Shown: positions 16,978-25,413, numbered from the stretch's first letter. The stretch: 64,000 bases of DNA from JBJFCE01 sp964437825 (GCA_964437825.1 CAYTIH010000007.1:1-64000); one strand, 5' to 3'. Made by a program: numbers and translations. The notes: generated by a model from the sequence alone, not told the origin.

Positions 16978-17893
16978 GATGGATCGGAAAAGCTGTGTGG
17001 CAATCGGAAAATTTGACGGAATTCATGTCGGGCATGCTGCGCTGATGAAGCAGGTGCTGGATGCCAAAAAAGAAGGGCTTGCAGCAGTGATTTTTACGTT
17101 TACGCCCAGCCCCTATGAGTTTTTCAGCGGAGAAAAACAGCCGGAACTAATGACGGTTTCCGAAAAAAGGAGCGCTTTTGAAAAGGCCGGAGCGGATGTG
17201 CTGTGGGAATTTCCGATGAATGCATGGACGGCTGCTATGGATCCTGTGGATTTTATACGCAATATTCTGGTGCGGCAGTTAAAAGCGGGACTGATCGTTG
17301 CAGGGGATGATCTTTCTTTCGGGGATAAAGGAGCAGGGGACAACGAACTGCTGAAGCGTTATGCAAAGGAATATGGGTATGAGGTTGCCGTGATTGATAA
17401 GGTTTGTTTACTTGGAAAAGCGGTCAGCTCTACCTATGTCAGGAATGAAGTGCGTGCGGGAAATATGGAAAATGCAGCCATATTGCTGGGAAAACCATAC
17501 AGCTTCACCGGAATTGTAACGCATGGCAAAGAACTGGGACGAACCATGGGAATGCCTACGATTAATCTGATTCCGGAGAGCGAAAAGCTGTTTCCGCCGT
17601 TTGGGGTGTATTATTCCAGAGTCCGTATTGAGGACAGCATTTACAACGGAATTACGAATATCGGGAGAAAACCGACAGTCAGTGACGAGTCCGCCGTAGG
17701 AGTGGAAACCTATTTGTATGATTGTGACGGAAATTTATACGGCAGGGAAATTGAAGTCATGCTGCTGTCTTACAGGCGGCCCGAAAAACAATTTGAAAGC
17801 ATCGAAGCCTTAAAAAAGCAGCTTTTGTCGGACCGGGAGGCCGGAAGAGAATATTTTGGGAGGCAGCATCACCGGGACAAAGCCGATTCATAA
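16946..17893 (+). CDS. ribF: Bifunctional riboflavin kinase / FAD synthetase
   Basis: Phosphorylates riboflavin to FMN and adenylates FMN to FAD. The N-terminal nucleotidyltransferase domain has IGKFDGIHVGHAAL; the C-terminal flavokinase domain has THGKELGRTMGMPTINL and ITNIGRKPTV, then VETYLYD. The 315-aa length is standard. The ATG at 16946 with GGGAGCGGGAA upstream is preferred over an ATG at 16913 that lies deeper in truB. The truB-ribF order is the usual Firmicutes arrangement. Confidence 0.95.
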   Translation: MKIITGTTAFEMDRKSCVAIGKFDGIHVGHAALMKQVLDAKKEGLAAVIFTFTPSPYEFFSGEKQPELMTVSEKRSAFEKAGADVLWEFPMNAWTAAMDPVDFIRNILVRQLKAGLIVAGDDLSFGDKGAGDNELLKRYAKEYGYEVAVIDKVCLLGKAVSSTYVRNEVRAGNMENAAILLGKPYSFTGIVTHGKELGRTMGMPTINLIPESEKLFPPFGVYYSRVRIEDSIYNGITNIGRKPTVSDESAVGVETYLYDCDGNLYGREIEVMLLSYRRPEKQFESIEALKKQLLSDREAGREYFGRQHHRDKADS

Positions 17894-17923
17894 CACGATT
17901 TTGGAAAAGGTGAAGACTGGGAC

Positions 17924-17952
17924 TTGTAACTTTTGAAAGATTCACTTAATAT
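17924..17952 (+). promoter_or_regulatory. Probable promoter for the Na/Pi cotransporter gene
   Basis: TTGTAA (17924-17929), a 17-bp spacer, then TAATAT (17947-17952). No terminator was seen after ribF, so read-through is also possible. Confidence 0.45.
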
Positions 17953-18017
17953 AAAAAGTAAAGTCTGGGTAAATAATCGGTAAATTATACGCAAGAAGAT
18001 GCGAGGGATAATTTTCT

Positions 18018-19667
18018 ATGAATGCATCCATTTTATTGGCATTGGCAGGGGGTCTCGGACTGTTTCTGCTGGGTATGCGCCTGATGAGTGATGGAATTGA
18101 AAAGGCGGCGGGCGCAAAATTAAGATCAATTTTGGAATTCTTTACCACAAACCGTTTTACAGGAATGCTGGTCGGTATTGTATTTACGGGCATTATTCAG
18201 TCATCCTCGGCTTGTACTGTGATGGTTGTCAGCTTTGTAAACTCCGGACTGATGAGTCTGTATCAGGCAGCCGGAGTGATCTTTGGCGCCAATATCGGTA
18301 CCACCATTACATCGCAGCTGGTATCCTTTAATCTGTCCGAAATTGCGCCCGTGATTTTATTGCTGGGTGTGATTTTACTGATGTTTTGTAAAAATCAGAA
18401 TGTCGGCAAGTTTGCGTCCATCATTGTGGGATTCGGCGTGTTATTTTTAGGACTTAGCAATATGTCCGCTGCAATGGGAGGACTTAAGGAAGATCCGGCC
18501 ATTGTATCCATGCTGGCTTCTTTAACGAATCCGCTGTTGGCAGTTTTGATGGGGACAGTTCTGACGGCAATTATCCAGAGCTCCTCCGTGACGGTCAGCA
18601 TTGTTTTGTTGATGGCGAATCAGGGACTTTTGGAGCTTCCGATTTGTATGTATATCATTTTGGGATGTAATATCGGTGCATGTACCTCGGCGCTGCTTGC
18701 TTCCATGGCCGGTAATAAGGATGCGAAGCGTGCGGCAATGATACATTTTCTGTTCAACGTAATCGGTACGGTTTTGATGTTCATTGTACTTCAGGCGGCA
18801 TTGCAGCCGGTAGAGGATATCATTATGTCCGTCTCCGATCATAATGCGGGGAGATTCGTAGCAAACGCCCATACAATCTTTAAGGTGGTACAGGTTATTG
18901 TATTGTTACCGTTCTCCAATTTAATTGTAAAGCTTACATATCTGGTGATCCCCGGAGAGGATTACAAAGTGGATTACAGAGAGAATTTCCAGTTAAAATA
19001 TATCGGAGAAAAAGTAGTATTCAATCCTGCAACTGCAGTTGTGGGCGCTACCAAGGAAATCGAGCGTATGGCATCCCTTGCCAGTGAAAACCTGAATCGT
19101 GCAATGAATGCACTGATTACGCTGGATCAGGAGGATATAAATGAAGTATATGCGGTTGAAAAAAATATAAATTTTCTGAATAGAGCCATTACCAATTATC
19201 TGGTTAAGATCAACCAGACCACGCTTCCGATCGAGGATCAGAAGATTATCGGCGCTTTGTTCCATGTTGTCAATGATGTGGAAAGAATCGGAGATCATGC
19301 GGAGAACATAGCGGACGCGGCAAAGCAGCGAGTAGAAACCGGCGTGACTTTCAGTAAGATTGCGCAAAAGGAATTGGGCGAGATGCTGGATATGGTCAAT
19401 ACTCTTGTCCGTTTTTCTGTGGAGATGTTCGTAACCGGTGACGAGGAGCATATGGAGGATATCCTGAGGCTGGAGGATGCTGTGGACGAGAAGGAGCGTG
19501 AACTTCAGAAATTTCATGTGGAACGGCTGACCAAAAATGAGTGTACGCCGGAGGCCGGTATGATTTTTTCCGATATTATATCGGGGCTTGAGAGAGTGGC
19601 GGATCATGCCACCAACATTGCTTTTTCTGTTACGAATGCGGAACAGGAAATATTATCCGCTCCTTGA
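18018..19667 (+). CDS. Na/Pi cotransporter family protein with PhoU-like domain
   Basis: Integral membrane protein of the NptA/PNaS family, 549 aa. The first 310 residues hold many membrane helices and the inverted-repeat signature of the family, with two QSSS motifs (GIIQSSSACTVMVV about 53-66; AIIQSSSVTVSIVL about 185-198). From about residue 345 a soluble helical PhoU-like domain follows (VEKNINFLNRAI, DVERIGDHAENIADAAK, ERVADHATNIAFSV). It probably imports phosphate with sodium, with the PhoU part sensing or gating; transport itself is inferred. GAGGG lies 12 bases before the ATG. Confidence 0.9.
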   Translation: MNASILLALAGGLGLFLLGMRLMSDGIEKAAGAKLRSILEFFTTNRFTGMLVGIVFTGIIQSSSACTVMVVSFVNSGLMSLYQAAGVIFGANIGTTITSQLVSFNLSEIAPVILLLGVILLMFCKNQNVGKFASIIVGFGVLFLGLSNMSAAMGGLKEDPAIVSMLASLTNPLLAVLMGTVLTAIIQSSSVTVSIVLLMANQGLLELPICMYIILGCNIGACTSALLASMAGNKDAKRAAMIHFLFNVIGTVLMFIVLQAALQPVEDIIMSVSDHNAGRFVANAHTIFKVVQVIVLLPFSNLIVKLTYLVIPGEDYKVDYRENFQLKYIGEKVVFNPATAVVGATKEIERMASLASENLNRAMNALITLDQEDINEVYAVEKNINFLNRAITNYLVKINQTTLPIEDQKIIGALFHVVNDVERIGDHAENIADAAKQRVETGVTFSKIAQKELGEMLDMVNTLVRFSVEMFVTGDEEHMEDILRLEDAVDEKERELQKFHVERLTKNECTPEAGMIFSDIISGLERVADHATNIAFSVTNAEQEILSAP

Positions 19668-19691
19668 CAAATCAAATCCATCTGTTACAAT
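19664..19691 (+). promoter_or_regulatory. Promoter of the NlpC/P60 gene, -35 box overlapping a stop codon
   Basis: TTGACA (19664-19669), a 16-bp spacer, then TACAAT (19686-19691). The TGA stop of the transporter gene (19665-19667) is inside the -35 hexamer. Confidence 0.7.
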
Positions 19692-19697
19692 AAGTAC

Positions 19698-19748
19698 GTA
19701 ACAAATGAAACAATTTTGTAACAAATGGAGTAATTATGAGTAACAAAT
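19698..19748 (+). repeat. Direct repeats of GTAACAAAT around the transcription start
   Basis: GTAACAAATG at 19698-19707 and 19718-19727 (exactly 20 bp apart) and GTAACAAAT at 19740-19748, with the reverse form GTTACAA in the -10 region at 19684-19690. Spacing near two helical turns and position just after the promoter suggest a binding site for an unknown regulator. Confidence 0.6.
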
Positions 19749-20956
19749 ACTGTAATGTACGTAACACGAAACAGATGGGAAGATCCGGACGCAACGCTAA
19801 GAAACCGGCAGCGCTTTTGATCGCAGAAATGCTTGTATTATCAGAGTTTGCCATGCTGATTCCGGAAATGAACGGTAACGCGGCAGGTAACGGAATCTGG
19901 CAGGCAGCCGAAACCGGGGAAACAGTGGCTGCGGCGGCGGAAAATACACTGGGAAGCTATGAAAACGTGGATTTGGAAGCAGATCCCTACGAAGAATGGG
20001 TAACCGGTGCAGGTGCGGAACTTATTATCGGAAGTATTGACAGTATGACCCGACAGGATTTCCTTGACATGATGGAGAATTTGACCATCGTGGATGAACA
20101 GGAAGAAATCTATAACTGGGGATACGATAATCTGGGGATTGCCAATGTATCGGAAAATCTGAATATACGAAAAGAACCGTCAACAGATGCGGATATGGTT
20201 GGCGCGCTTCCGGCCAATGCTGCATGTGAGGTTTTGGAAATCAGCGGCGGATGGGCACATATTAAATCAGGAGACGTGGAAGGTTATGTCAGCATGGAGT
20301 ATTTGCTGACCGGCGAAGAAGCAAAGGCAAGAGCGCAGGAGTGTCAGAAACTGACGGCAACGGTGCTGGCGCAGACCCTAAAGGTTAGAAAGGCGGCCGA
20401 TACCGAGCACGGGACATGGGGACTGATCGGAAACGGTAAGGAGCTGGAGGTTGTAGAGGTTTTGGATAACGGCTGGGTTTCCGTTGTGTATGGCGACGGC
20501 AAGGATGCCGCTTATGTAAGCGGTGATTATGTGGAGATTGCCTATATGCTTGAAACGGCGCTTACCATGACCGAAGTGCGGTATGGAAAAGGCGTTACGG
20601 ATGCAGGCGTGGATCTGGCGTACAGAGCGATTCAGTATGTGGGAAATCCATATGTTTACGGAGGTAACAGCCTGACAAACGGAACCGACTGCTCCGGGTT
20701 TACGATGCTGCTTATGAAGAAGTACGGAATCAGTATGTCGCATTCTGCAAGAGCTCAGTCCCAGCTTGGAAGCGCGGTCAGCATTTCCGAACTTCGTCCG
20801 GGGGATCTGGTATTCTATGGAAACGGAAGCGGTATTAACCATGTTGCTATTTATATCGGCGGCGGACAGGTATGCCATGCAAGTAATCCCAAATCGGGGA
20901 TTATTATATCCAATCTGTATTACCGTTCACCGGTATGCGCAAGGAGACTTCTGTAG
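19736..20956 (+). CDS. Secreted NlpC/P60 peptidoglycan endopeptidase with SH3 domains
   Basis: 406 aa, cell-wall hydrolase acting outside the membrane. A basic N terminus (GRSGRNAKK) precedes a hydrophobic export segment at about 25-45. Two bacterial SH3 domains follow (LNIRKEPSTDADMVG about 143; TLKVRKAADTEHGTWG about 213). The C-terminal NlpC/P60 domain has the catalytic Cys C319 in GTDCSGF, H369 in NHVAIYIGG and H381 in CHASN, the expected Cys-His-His set. The role is likely remodelling of peptide crosslinks in growth or sporulation. It has its own promoter with repeat motifs. Confidence 0.93.
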   Translation: MSNKYCNVRNTKQMGRSGRNAKKPAALLIAEMLVLSEFAMLIPEMNGNAAGNGIWQAAETGETVAAAAENTLGSYENVDLEADPYEEWVTGAGAELIIGSIDSMTRQDFLDMMENLTIVDEQEEIYNWGYDNLGIANVSENLNIRKEPSTDADMVGALPANAACEVLEISGGWAHIKSGDVEGYVSMEYLLTGEEAKARAQECQKLTATVLAQTLKVRKAADTEHGTWGLIGNGKELEVVEVLDNGWVSVVYGDGKDAAYVSGDYVEIAYMLETALTMTEVRYGKGVTDAGVDLAYRAIQYVGNPYVYGGNSLTNGTDCSGFTMLLMKKYGISMSHSARAQSQLGSAVSISELRPGDLVFYGNGSGINHVAIYIGGGQVCHASNPKSGIIISNLYYRSPVCARRLL

Positions 20957-20960
20957 TTTT

Positions 20961-21008
20961 ATAAATCTGCATATCAATGTTTTTATAAATCTGTATATCA
21001 ATGTTTTT
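20961..21008 (+). repeat. Two 24-bp tandem repeats after the NlpC/P60 gene
   Basis: Unit ATAAATCTG(C/T)ATATCAATG plus TTTTT at 20961-20984 and 20985-21008, one base different. The next seven bases (ATAAATC) begin a third copy that merges into the left arm of the palindrome at 21009. Confidence 0.95.
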
Positions 21009-21048
21009 ATAAATCCCGCTTTACATAAGGCGGGATTTATGATATAGT
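21009..21048 (+). promoter_or_regulatory. rpsO promoter embedded in a perfect palindrome
   Basis: Arms ATAAATCCCGC (21009-21019) and GCGGGATTTAT (21030-21040) are a perfect 11-bp inverted repeat. The loop contains TTTACA (21020-21025); 17 bases later comes TATAGT (21043-21048). There is no T tract on either strand, so a simple terminator role is doubtful. The arrangement fits a promoter for rpsO whose -35 box is in the loop. Confidence 0.6.
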
Positions 21049-21153
21049 TACAACATATGATTTTGCCGTACTCAGATGCAGGACACTCCGACCTGGTTCT
21101 TAGTATGGGCAGTAACAAGACGGAAACGTCAATAAAATAATGGAGGAAATACC

Positions 21154-21420
21154 ATGATCTCAAAGGAAAAGAAACAGGCGATTATGAAGGAGTATGCAAT
21201 TTCAGAAGGCGATACCGGTTCACCGGAAGTTCAGGTTGCCGTACTGACAGCCAGAATTAAAGAGCTTACTGAGCATTTGCAGACACATCCCAAGGATCAT
21301 CATTCAAGGAGAGGCCTTCTGAAAATGGTAGGTCAGAGAAGAGGCTTACTTGCTTACTTAAAGAAAACCGATATTGAAAGATACCGTACTTTGATTGAGA
21401 GACTTGAACTCAGAAAGTAA
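21154..21420 (+). CDS. rpsO: Ribosomal protein S15
   Basis: Primary 16S-binding protein of the 30S platform. The 88-aa product is complete and canonical: FAISEGDTGSPEVQ-like segment, LTARIKELTEHLQTHPKDHHSRRGLLKMVGQRR in the middle, and IERYRTLIERLELRK-like end. GGAGG precedes the ATG; an ATG within that ribosome site opens a 5-codon frame whose TGA overlaps the rpsO ATG. It has its own terminator and precedes pnp, the usual bacterial order. Confidence 0.98.
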   Translation: MISKEKKQAIMKEYAISEGDTGSPEVQVAVLTARIKELTEHLQTHPKDHHSRRGLLKMVGQRRGLLAYLKKTDIERYRTLIERLELRK

Positions 21421-21426
21421 AAAAGC

Positions 21427-21455
21427 GAGGACGGGGTTACCCGTCCTTCATTTTT
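21427..21455 (+). terminator. Terminator after rpsO
   Basis: Stem GGACGGG/CCCGTCC with GTTA loop, extended by weaker pairs, then TTCATTTTT. Confidence 0.88.
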
Positions 21456-21514
21456 GTGTGGGCAGAAATCTGCTCATGCGGGTGTGCTTTTGGCTGCACC
21501 GATCACTAAAGGTA

Positions 21515-21614
21515 GAAGAGGATTTCGAGACCACTGATATGTGTATGACGGTTTCGGAGAAGAACGCTTTCATAGGTTTGTCGTCATGGATATATCAGTA
21601 GTTTCGGCTTCTTC
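21515..21614 (+). promoter_or_regulatory. Long imperfect hairpin in the pnp leader
   Basis: Four nested helices separated by small internal loops: GAAGAGG/CTTCTTC, CGAGAC/GTTTCG, ACTGATAT/ATATCAGT and ATGACG/CGTCAT, about 27 bp in all around a 31-nt loop. It lies 72 bases before the pnp start. In E. coli a double-stranded pnp leader is cut by RNase III and used for PNPase autoregulation; the same logic here is an inference from shape and position only. Confidence 0.6.
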
Positions 21615-21686
21615 TGCCAAAACAGCAATTCCCGCAGCTTCTGAAACGGAGAATCAGGAGCAAAGGGAGAAAAGGAAGGAGAAAAT

Positions 21687-23757
21687 ATGTACAAGACTTA
21701 TTCAATGGATCTTGCCGGCCGTACCTTAAGTGTTGATATTAACAGAGTAGGTAAGCAGGCAAACGGATGTGCGTTTATGCACTATGGTGATACTACCGTA
21801 TTATGTACCGCGACGGCTTCCGAGAAGCCGCGTGACGGAATTGATTTCTTCCCGCTTAGCGTAGAATATGAAGAAAAGCTGTATGCAGTCGGAAAAATTC
21901 CGGGAGGATTTAATAAGAGAGAGGGTAAGGCCTCTGAAAATGCAGTATTGACAAGCCGTGTAATCGATCGTCCGATGCGTCCTCTGTTTCCGAAGGATTA
22001 CAGAAATGACGTAACGCTTGATTGTATGGTTATGTCCGTGGACCCGGAATGCCGTCCTGAGCTTGTAGCAATGCTTGGCGCTGCAATTTCTACCTGTATT
22101 TCCGATATTCCTTTTGACGGTCCCTGCGCAATGACACAGATTGGTATGGTGGACGGAGAATTTATCGTCAATCCTTCTCAGGAAGTATGGAAGAACGGCG
22201 ATTTGCGCCTGACGGTTGCTTCTACAGCGCAAAAGGTAATCATGATTGAAGCAGGCGCCAACGAGATTCCGGAAGCAAAGATGATTGAGGCCATTTATAC
22301 GGCTGATGCTGTCAATAAGAAAATCATTGAATTTATTAATCAGATTGTTGCCGAAGTGGGCAAACAGAAGCATGAGTATACAAGCTGTGCGATTCCGGAA
22401 GAAATGTTCGAGGAAATGAAAAAGATCGTAACACCTCAGGAGATGGAAACAGCTGTATTTACCGATGAGAAGCAGGTTCGTGAGGAGAACATCCGCCAGA
22501 TCACTGCAAAGCTGGAGGAGGCGTTTGCAGAGCATGAGGAATGGCTTGCAATCCTCGGAGAGGCTATTTATCAGTATGAAAAGAAGACCGTCCGTAAGAT
22601 GATCTTAAAGGATCAGAAGCGCCCGGATGGCCGTGAGATTACCCAGATCAGACCGCTGGCTGCAGAAGTGGATATCATTCCCCGTGTGCATGGTTCCGCC
22701 ATGTTTACCCGTGGACAGACACAGATTTGTAATGTATGTACGCTTGCACCGCTTTCCGAGGTACAGAAGGTGGACGGATTGGATGAAAATACAACCAGTA
22801 AGCGTTATATGCATCATTATAATTTTCCTTCCTATTCCGTTGGTGAAACGAAGGTAAGCCGCGGACCGGGACGTCGTGAAATCGGTCATGGCGCACTTGC
22901 AGAAAGAGCANNNNNNNNNNTTCCCTTATGCAATCCGTACCGTATCCGAGACGTTTGAATCCAACGGTTCCACTTCCATGGCTTCTACCTGTGCGTCCTG
23001 TATGTCCTTAATGGCTGCAGGCGTTCCGATTAAGAAGATGGTAGCCGGTATTTCCTGCGGTCTCGTAACAGGGGAGAGCGATGATGATTTTATCCTGCTG
23101 ACGGATATTCAGGGACTGGAAGATTTCTTCGGAGATATGGACTTTAAGGTAACCGGTACCCATGAAGGTATTACGGCGATCCAGATGGATATCAAGATTC
23201 ACGGCCTGACCAGACCGATTGTGGAAGGCGCCATTGAGAGATGCCGCCAGGCGCGTGAATTTATCATGGAGACCTGTATGAAGCCTGCAATTGCAGCTCC
23301 GCGCCCGACTGTCGGAAAATATGCGCCGAAAATCATTCAGATCAGGATTGATCCTGAGAAGATCGGTGATGTGGTCGGACAGAGAGGAAAGACCATCAAT
23401 GAAATCATTGCAAGAACCGGCGTAAAGATTGATATTACGGATGACGGCGCAGTCAGCGTATGCGGTACGGATCAGGCCATGATGGATCAGGCTGTCGAGA
23501 TGATCAAGATGATTACTACAGAATTTGAAGAAGGACAGGTCTTCAAGGGCAGGGTTGTCAGCATCAAGGAGTTTGGCGCATTCATTGAATTTGCTCCCGG
23601 TAAAGAGGGTATGGTTCACATCTCCAAGATTGCAAAGGAAAGAATCAACCGTGTAGAGGATGTATTAACACTTGGTGACGTTGTAACCGTTGTATGTCTC
23701 GGAAAAGACAAAATGGGCAGGATCAGCTTCTCCATGAAGGATGTTGCACAGCAGTAA
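21687..23757 (+). CDS. pnp: Polyribonucleotide nucleotidyltransferase (interrupted by assembly gap)
   Basis: PNPase, a 3'-5' phosphorolytic exoribonuclease of the RNA degradosome. The first part (to 22910) covers the first RNase PH domain and enters the second (GPGRREIGHGALAERA). The part from 22921 continues with FPYAIRTVSETFESNGSTS, then KH (DVVGQRGKTINEIIARTG) and S1 (GQVFKGRVVSIKEFGAFIEF) domains. Ten N bases lie between. The two halves are in different frames only because the gap is drawn as 10 bases; in related PNPases about 10 residues (around PVIPSE) separate ERA from FPY, so about 30 bases are missing. The rebuilt protein is near 696 aa, normal length. Not a true frameshift. Confidence 0.95.
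22911..22920. other. Assembly gap of 10 N inside pnp
   Basis: Ten consecutive N bases. The frame on the two sides is restored only if the true gap length is a multiple of three, so the 10 is a placeholder. Confidence 0.99.
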
Positions 23758-23789
23758 TGAAGATAAGCTTGCTAAGATCAGTTTGCGTG

Positions 23790-23818
23790 AGGCAGGAGCT
23801 TTATAGCTCCTGCCTTTT
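23790..23818 (+). terminator. Terminator after pnp
   Basis: Perfect 11-bp stem AGGCAGGAGCT/AGCTCCTGCCT with TTAT loop and following T residues. Confidence 0.93.
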
Positions 23819-23832
23819 CAGAATTTGAGTAT

Positions 23833-23894
23833 AAAAAAACATTCACAGGCTTTGTTCGGAACGTTGTTTCCCAAAAGCCGTGAATGTTTTTTTT
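23833..23894 (-). terminator. Bidirectional terminator between pnp and the glycyl-radical gene
   Basis: ACATTCAC and GGCTTT pair with AAAGCC and GTGAATGT (one bulged A), flanked by seven A on the left and eight T on the right, so it has a T tract on both strands. It ends the minus-strand gene at 23909 and backs up the pnp terminator. Confidence 0.85.
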
Positions 23895-23908
23895 GTTTTT
23901 GAGAGCGG

Positions 23909-24151
23909 TTATACAGACTCATGGAAGGTTCTGCTGATCACATCCGCCTGCTGTTCAGGAGTTAACTTGATAAAGTTAACGGCATAACCGGATACACGAA
24001 TGGTCAGCTGAGGATAGTTTTCAGGATGTTTTTGTGCATCTACCAGGGTATCACGATTCAGAACGTTGACGTTTAAGTGATGTCCGCCCTTGACTGCATA
24101 ACCATCCAATAAATTTACAAGATTATCTACCTGTGTCTGATTTGTTTCCAT
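23909..24151 (-). CDS. grcA: Stand-alone glycyl-radical domain protein (GrcA-like)
   Basis: 80 residues matching the extreme C-terminal domain of pyruvate formate-lyase. The glycyl-radical signature RVSGYAVNF is at residues 52-60, preceded by NRDTLVDAQKHPENYPQLTI and followed by QQADVISRTFHE. E. coli GrcA (YfiD), which replaces an oxygen-damaged PFL C terminus, has the same form but a longer N-terminal arm. Here the arm is about 30 residues. A PFL-activating enzyme is expected elsewhere. AAGGAGGAG (complement of 24157-24165) is a strong ribosome site. It is the only minus-strand gene supported in this window. Confidence 0.88.
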   Translation of the reverse strand: METNQTQVDNLVNLLDGYAVKGGHHLNVNVLNRDTLVDAQKHPENYPQLTIRVSGYAVNFIKLTPEQQADVISRTFHESV

Positions 24152-24195
24152 ATAGACTCCTCCTTATTAATAAAATAGTAATCATTATTGTTATT

Positions 24196-24224
24196 ATTAT
24201 AATATCATATTTTTGATGAAAGTC
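24196..24224 (-). promoter_or_regulatory. Possible promoter of the glycyl-radical gene
   Basis: On the minus strand TATAAT (complement of 24196-24201) lies 45 bases before the start codon. The -35 region is weak (GACTTT-like at 24219-24224), so an activator or another -10 choice is possible in this very AT-rich stretch. Confidence 0.4.
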
Positions 24225-24393
24225 CATAGAAAATGAGAAAAAAGATTGTTTCTTTTTGAAAACAATTTTGTCCGCGTAATGCAATTGAGACAGCGGTTAT
24301 TCTCCCGGTTTTGCATACTGTCAAAAAGAACGGACAAACAGAAAGCATAATTTGGACAAAGCGTCATATATTGGGATAAGGGGTGAGGCAGAT

Positions 24394-25380
24394 ATGGGAA
24401 GGGAACAGGAGCTTTTAACCTTATTTCCTATGGAAATCAGAGATACCTATAAGCGGGTTGCTGCCGGAATGAATCATATTCAGGAGATCAGGCTTAGGGT
24501 GGGTAAGCCGGTTCTGATATATGGAAAAGGAAGGGAATATTATCTGGCGGAGAACGGAGATATTCTCTATGAAGGCGGGAATGCATTTTGTCCGGATCGA
24601 AGCTATATGGACAAGGTATTAAACCATATCTGCGGATATTCTGCATATGCCTTTGAAGAGGAGATACGAAAGGGCTTTCTAACGGTACCCGGAGGGCATC
24701 GAATCGGATTAGCCGGCGAAACGGTAATTCAGAAGGATCAGATCGTCAGTATGAAAAATCTGAATGCCATGAACATTCGTATTTCACATCAGATAAAGGG
24801 AGTGGCGGATGCGGTAATTCCCTATGTGACAGACTGCGGGGAGGTGAAAAATACATTGATCATCTCACCGCCCGGATGCGGCAAAACAACACTTCTGCGG
24901 GATTTAATCAGACAGCTGTCAGAAGGAAACGAGCACTGCCGCCCGGGCTATACTGTAGGAGTTGTGGACGAGCGTAGTGAAATCGGAGGAAGCTTTTGCG
25001 GTGAAATCCAAAATGAGCTTGGTCCGAGAACGGATTTGCTCGACGGATGTTCCAAGGAACTGGGAATGACCATGCTGCTGCGTTCTATGAATCCGCAAAT
25101 TATAGCGGTGGATGAGATCGGCACAAAGGAGGATGCGGATGCAATCGGTCAGGCGGTAAGGAGCGGATGTCATATTATAGCAACGATTCATGGTGACAGC
25201 GTGAGCCAGGTCGGTGAACGTCAGGTCATAGGAAGGCTGGTGCGGGATCAGGTTTTTGACTGCTATATTATCCTGACAAATCGTCAAAAGCCGGGAAGCA
25301 TTACGCAGATCCTGGATAGGGACTACCGAAGGATGAAGCTTCAAATATGCAGATCTGAAAAACAGCAGGAACGGTTTTGA
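24394..25380 (+). CDS. spoIIIAA: Stage III sporulation protein AA (ATPase)
   Basis: ATPase of the SpoIIIA-SpoIIQ feeding channel that links mother cell and forespore during engulfment; related to type II/IV secretion ATPases. Walker A is SPPGCGKTT (about 158-166) and Walker B IIAVDEIG. The ATG at 24394 follows GTGAGG; a TTG at 24352 is in frame but has no ribosome site. The product is 328 aa, close to the usual length. It is the first gene of a complete eight-gene operon. The promoter should be a sigma-E type by knowledge of B. subtilis; I could not place one firmly. Confidence 0.96.
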   Translation: MGREQELLTLFPMEIRDTYKRVAAGMNHIQEIRLRVGKPVLIYGKGREYYLAENGDILYEGGNAFCPDRSYMDKVLNHICGYSAYAFEEEIRKGFLTVPGGHRIGLAGETVIQKDQIVSMKNLNAMNIRISHQIKGVADAVIPYVTDCGEVKNTLIISPPGCGKTTLLRDLIRQLSEGNEHCRPGYTVGVVDERSEIGGSFCGEIQNELGPRTDLLDGCSKELGMTMLLRSMNPQIIAVDEIGTKEDADAIGQAVRSGCHIIATIHGDSVSQVGERQVIGRLVRDQVFDCYIILTNRQKPGSITQILDRDYRRMKLQICRSEKQQERF

Positions 25381-25413
25381 CCGGAATGGAAATGAGTGGA
25401 ACGTGGACAGAAT

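Noticed and set aside
22876..23757. Second pnp part as a separate gene
   Set aside because: It starts before the N gap and continues the PNPase domain order; the split is due to the gap.
24267..24338. Inverted repeat TTTGTCCG/CGGACAAA and a TGTCAAA 0A-box-like site upstream of spoIIIAA
   Set aside because: Arms are short and 56 bases apart, and a single 7-base match to a 0A box in an AT-rich region is weak; not enough to call an operator.
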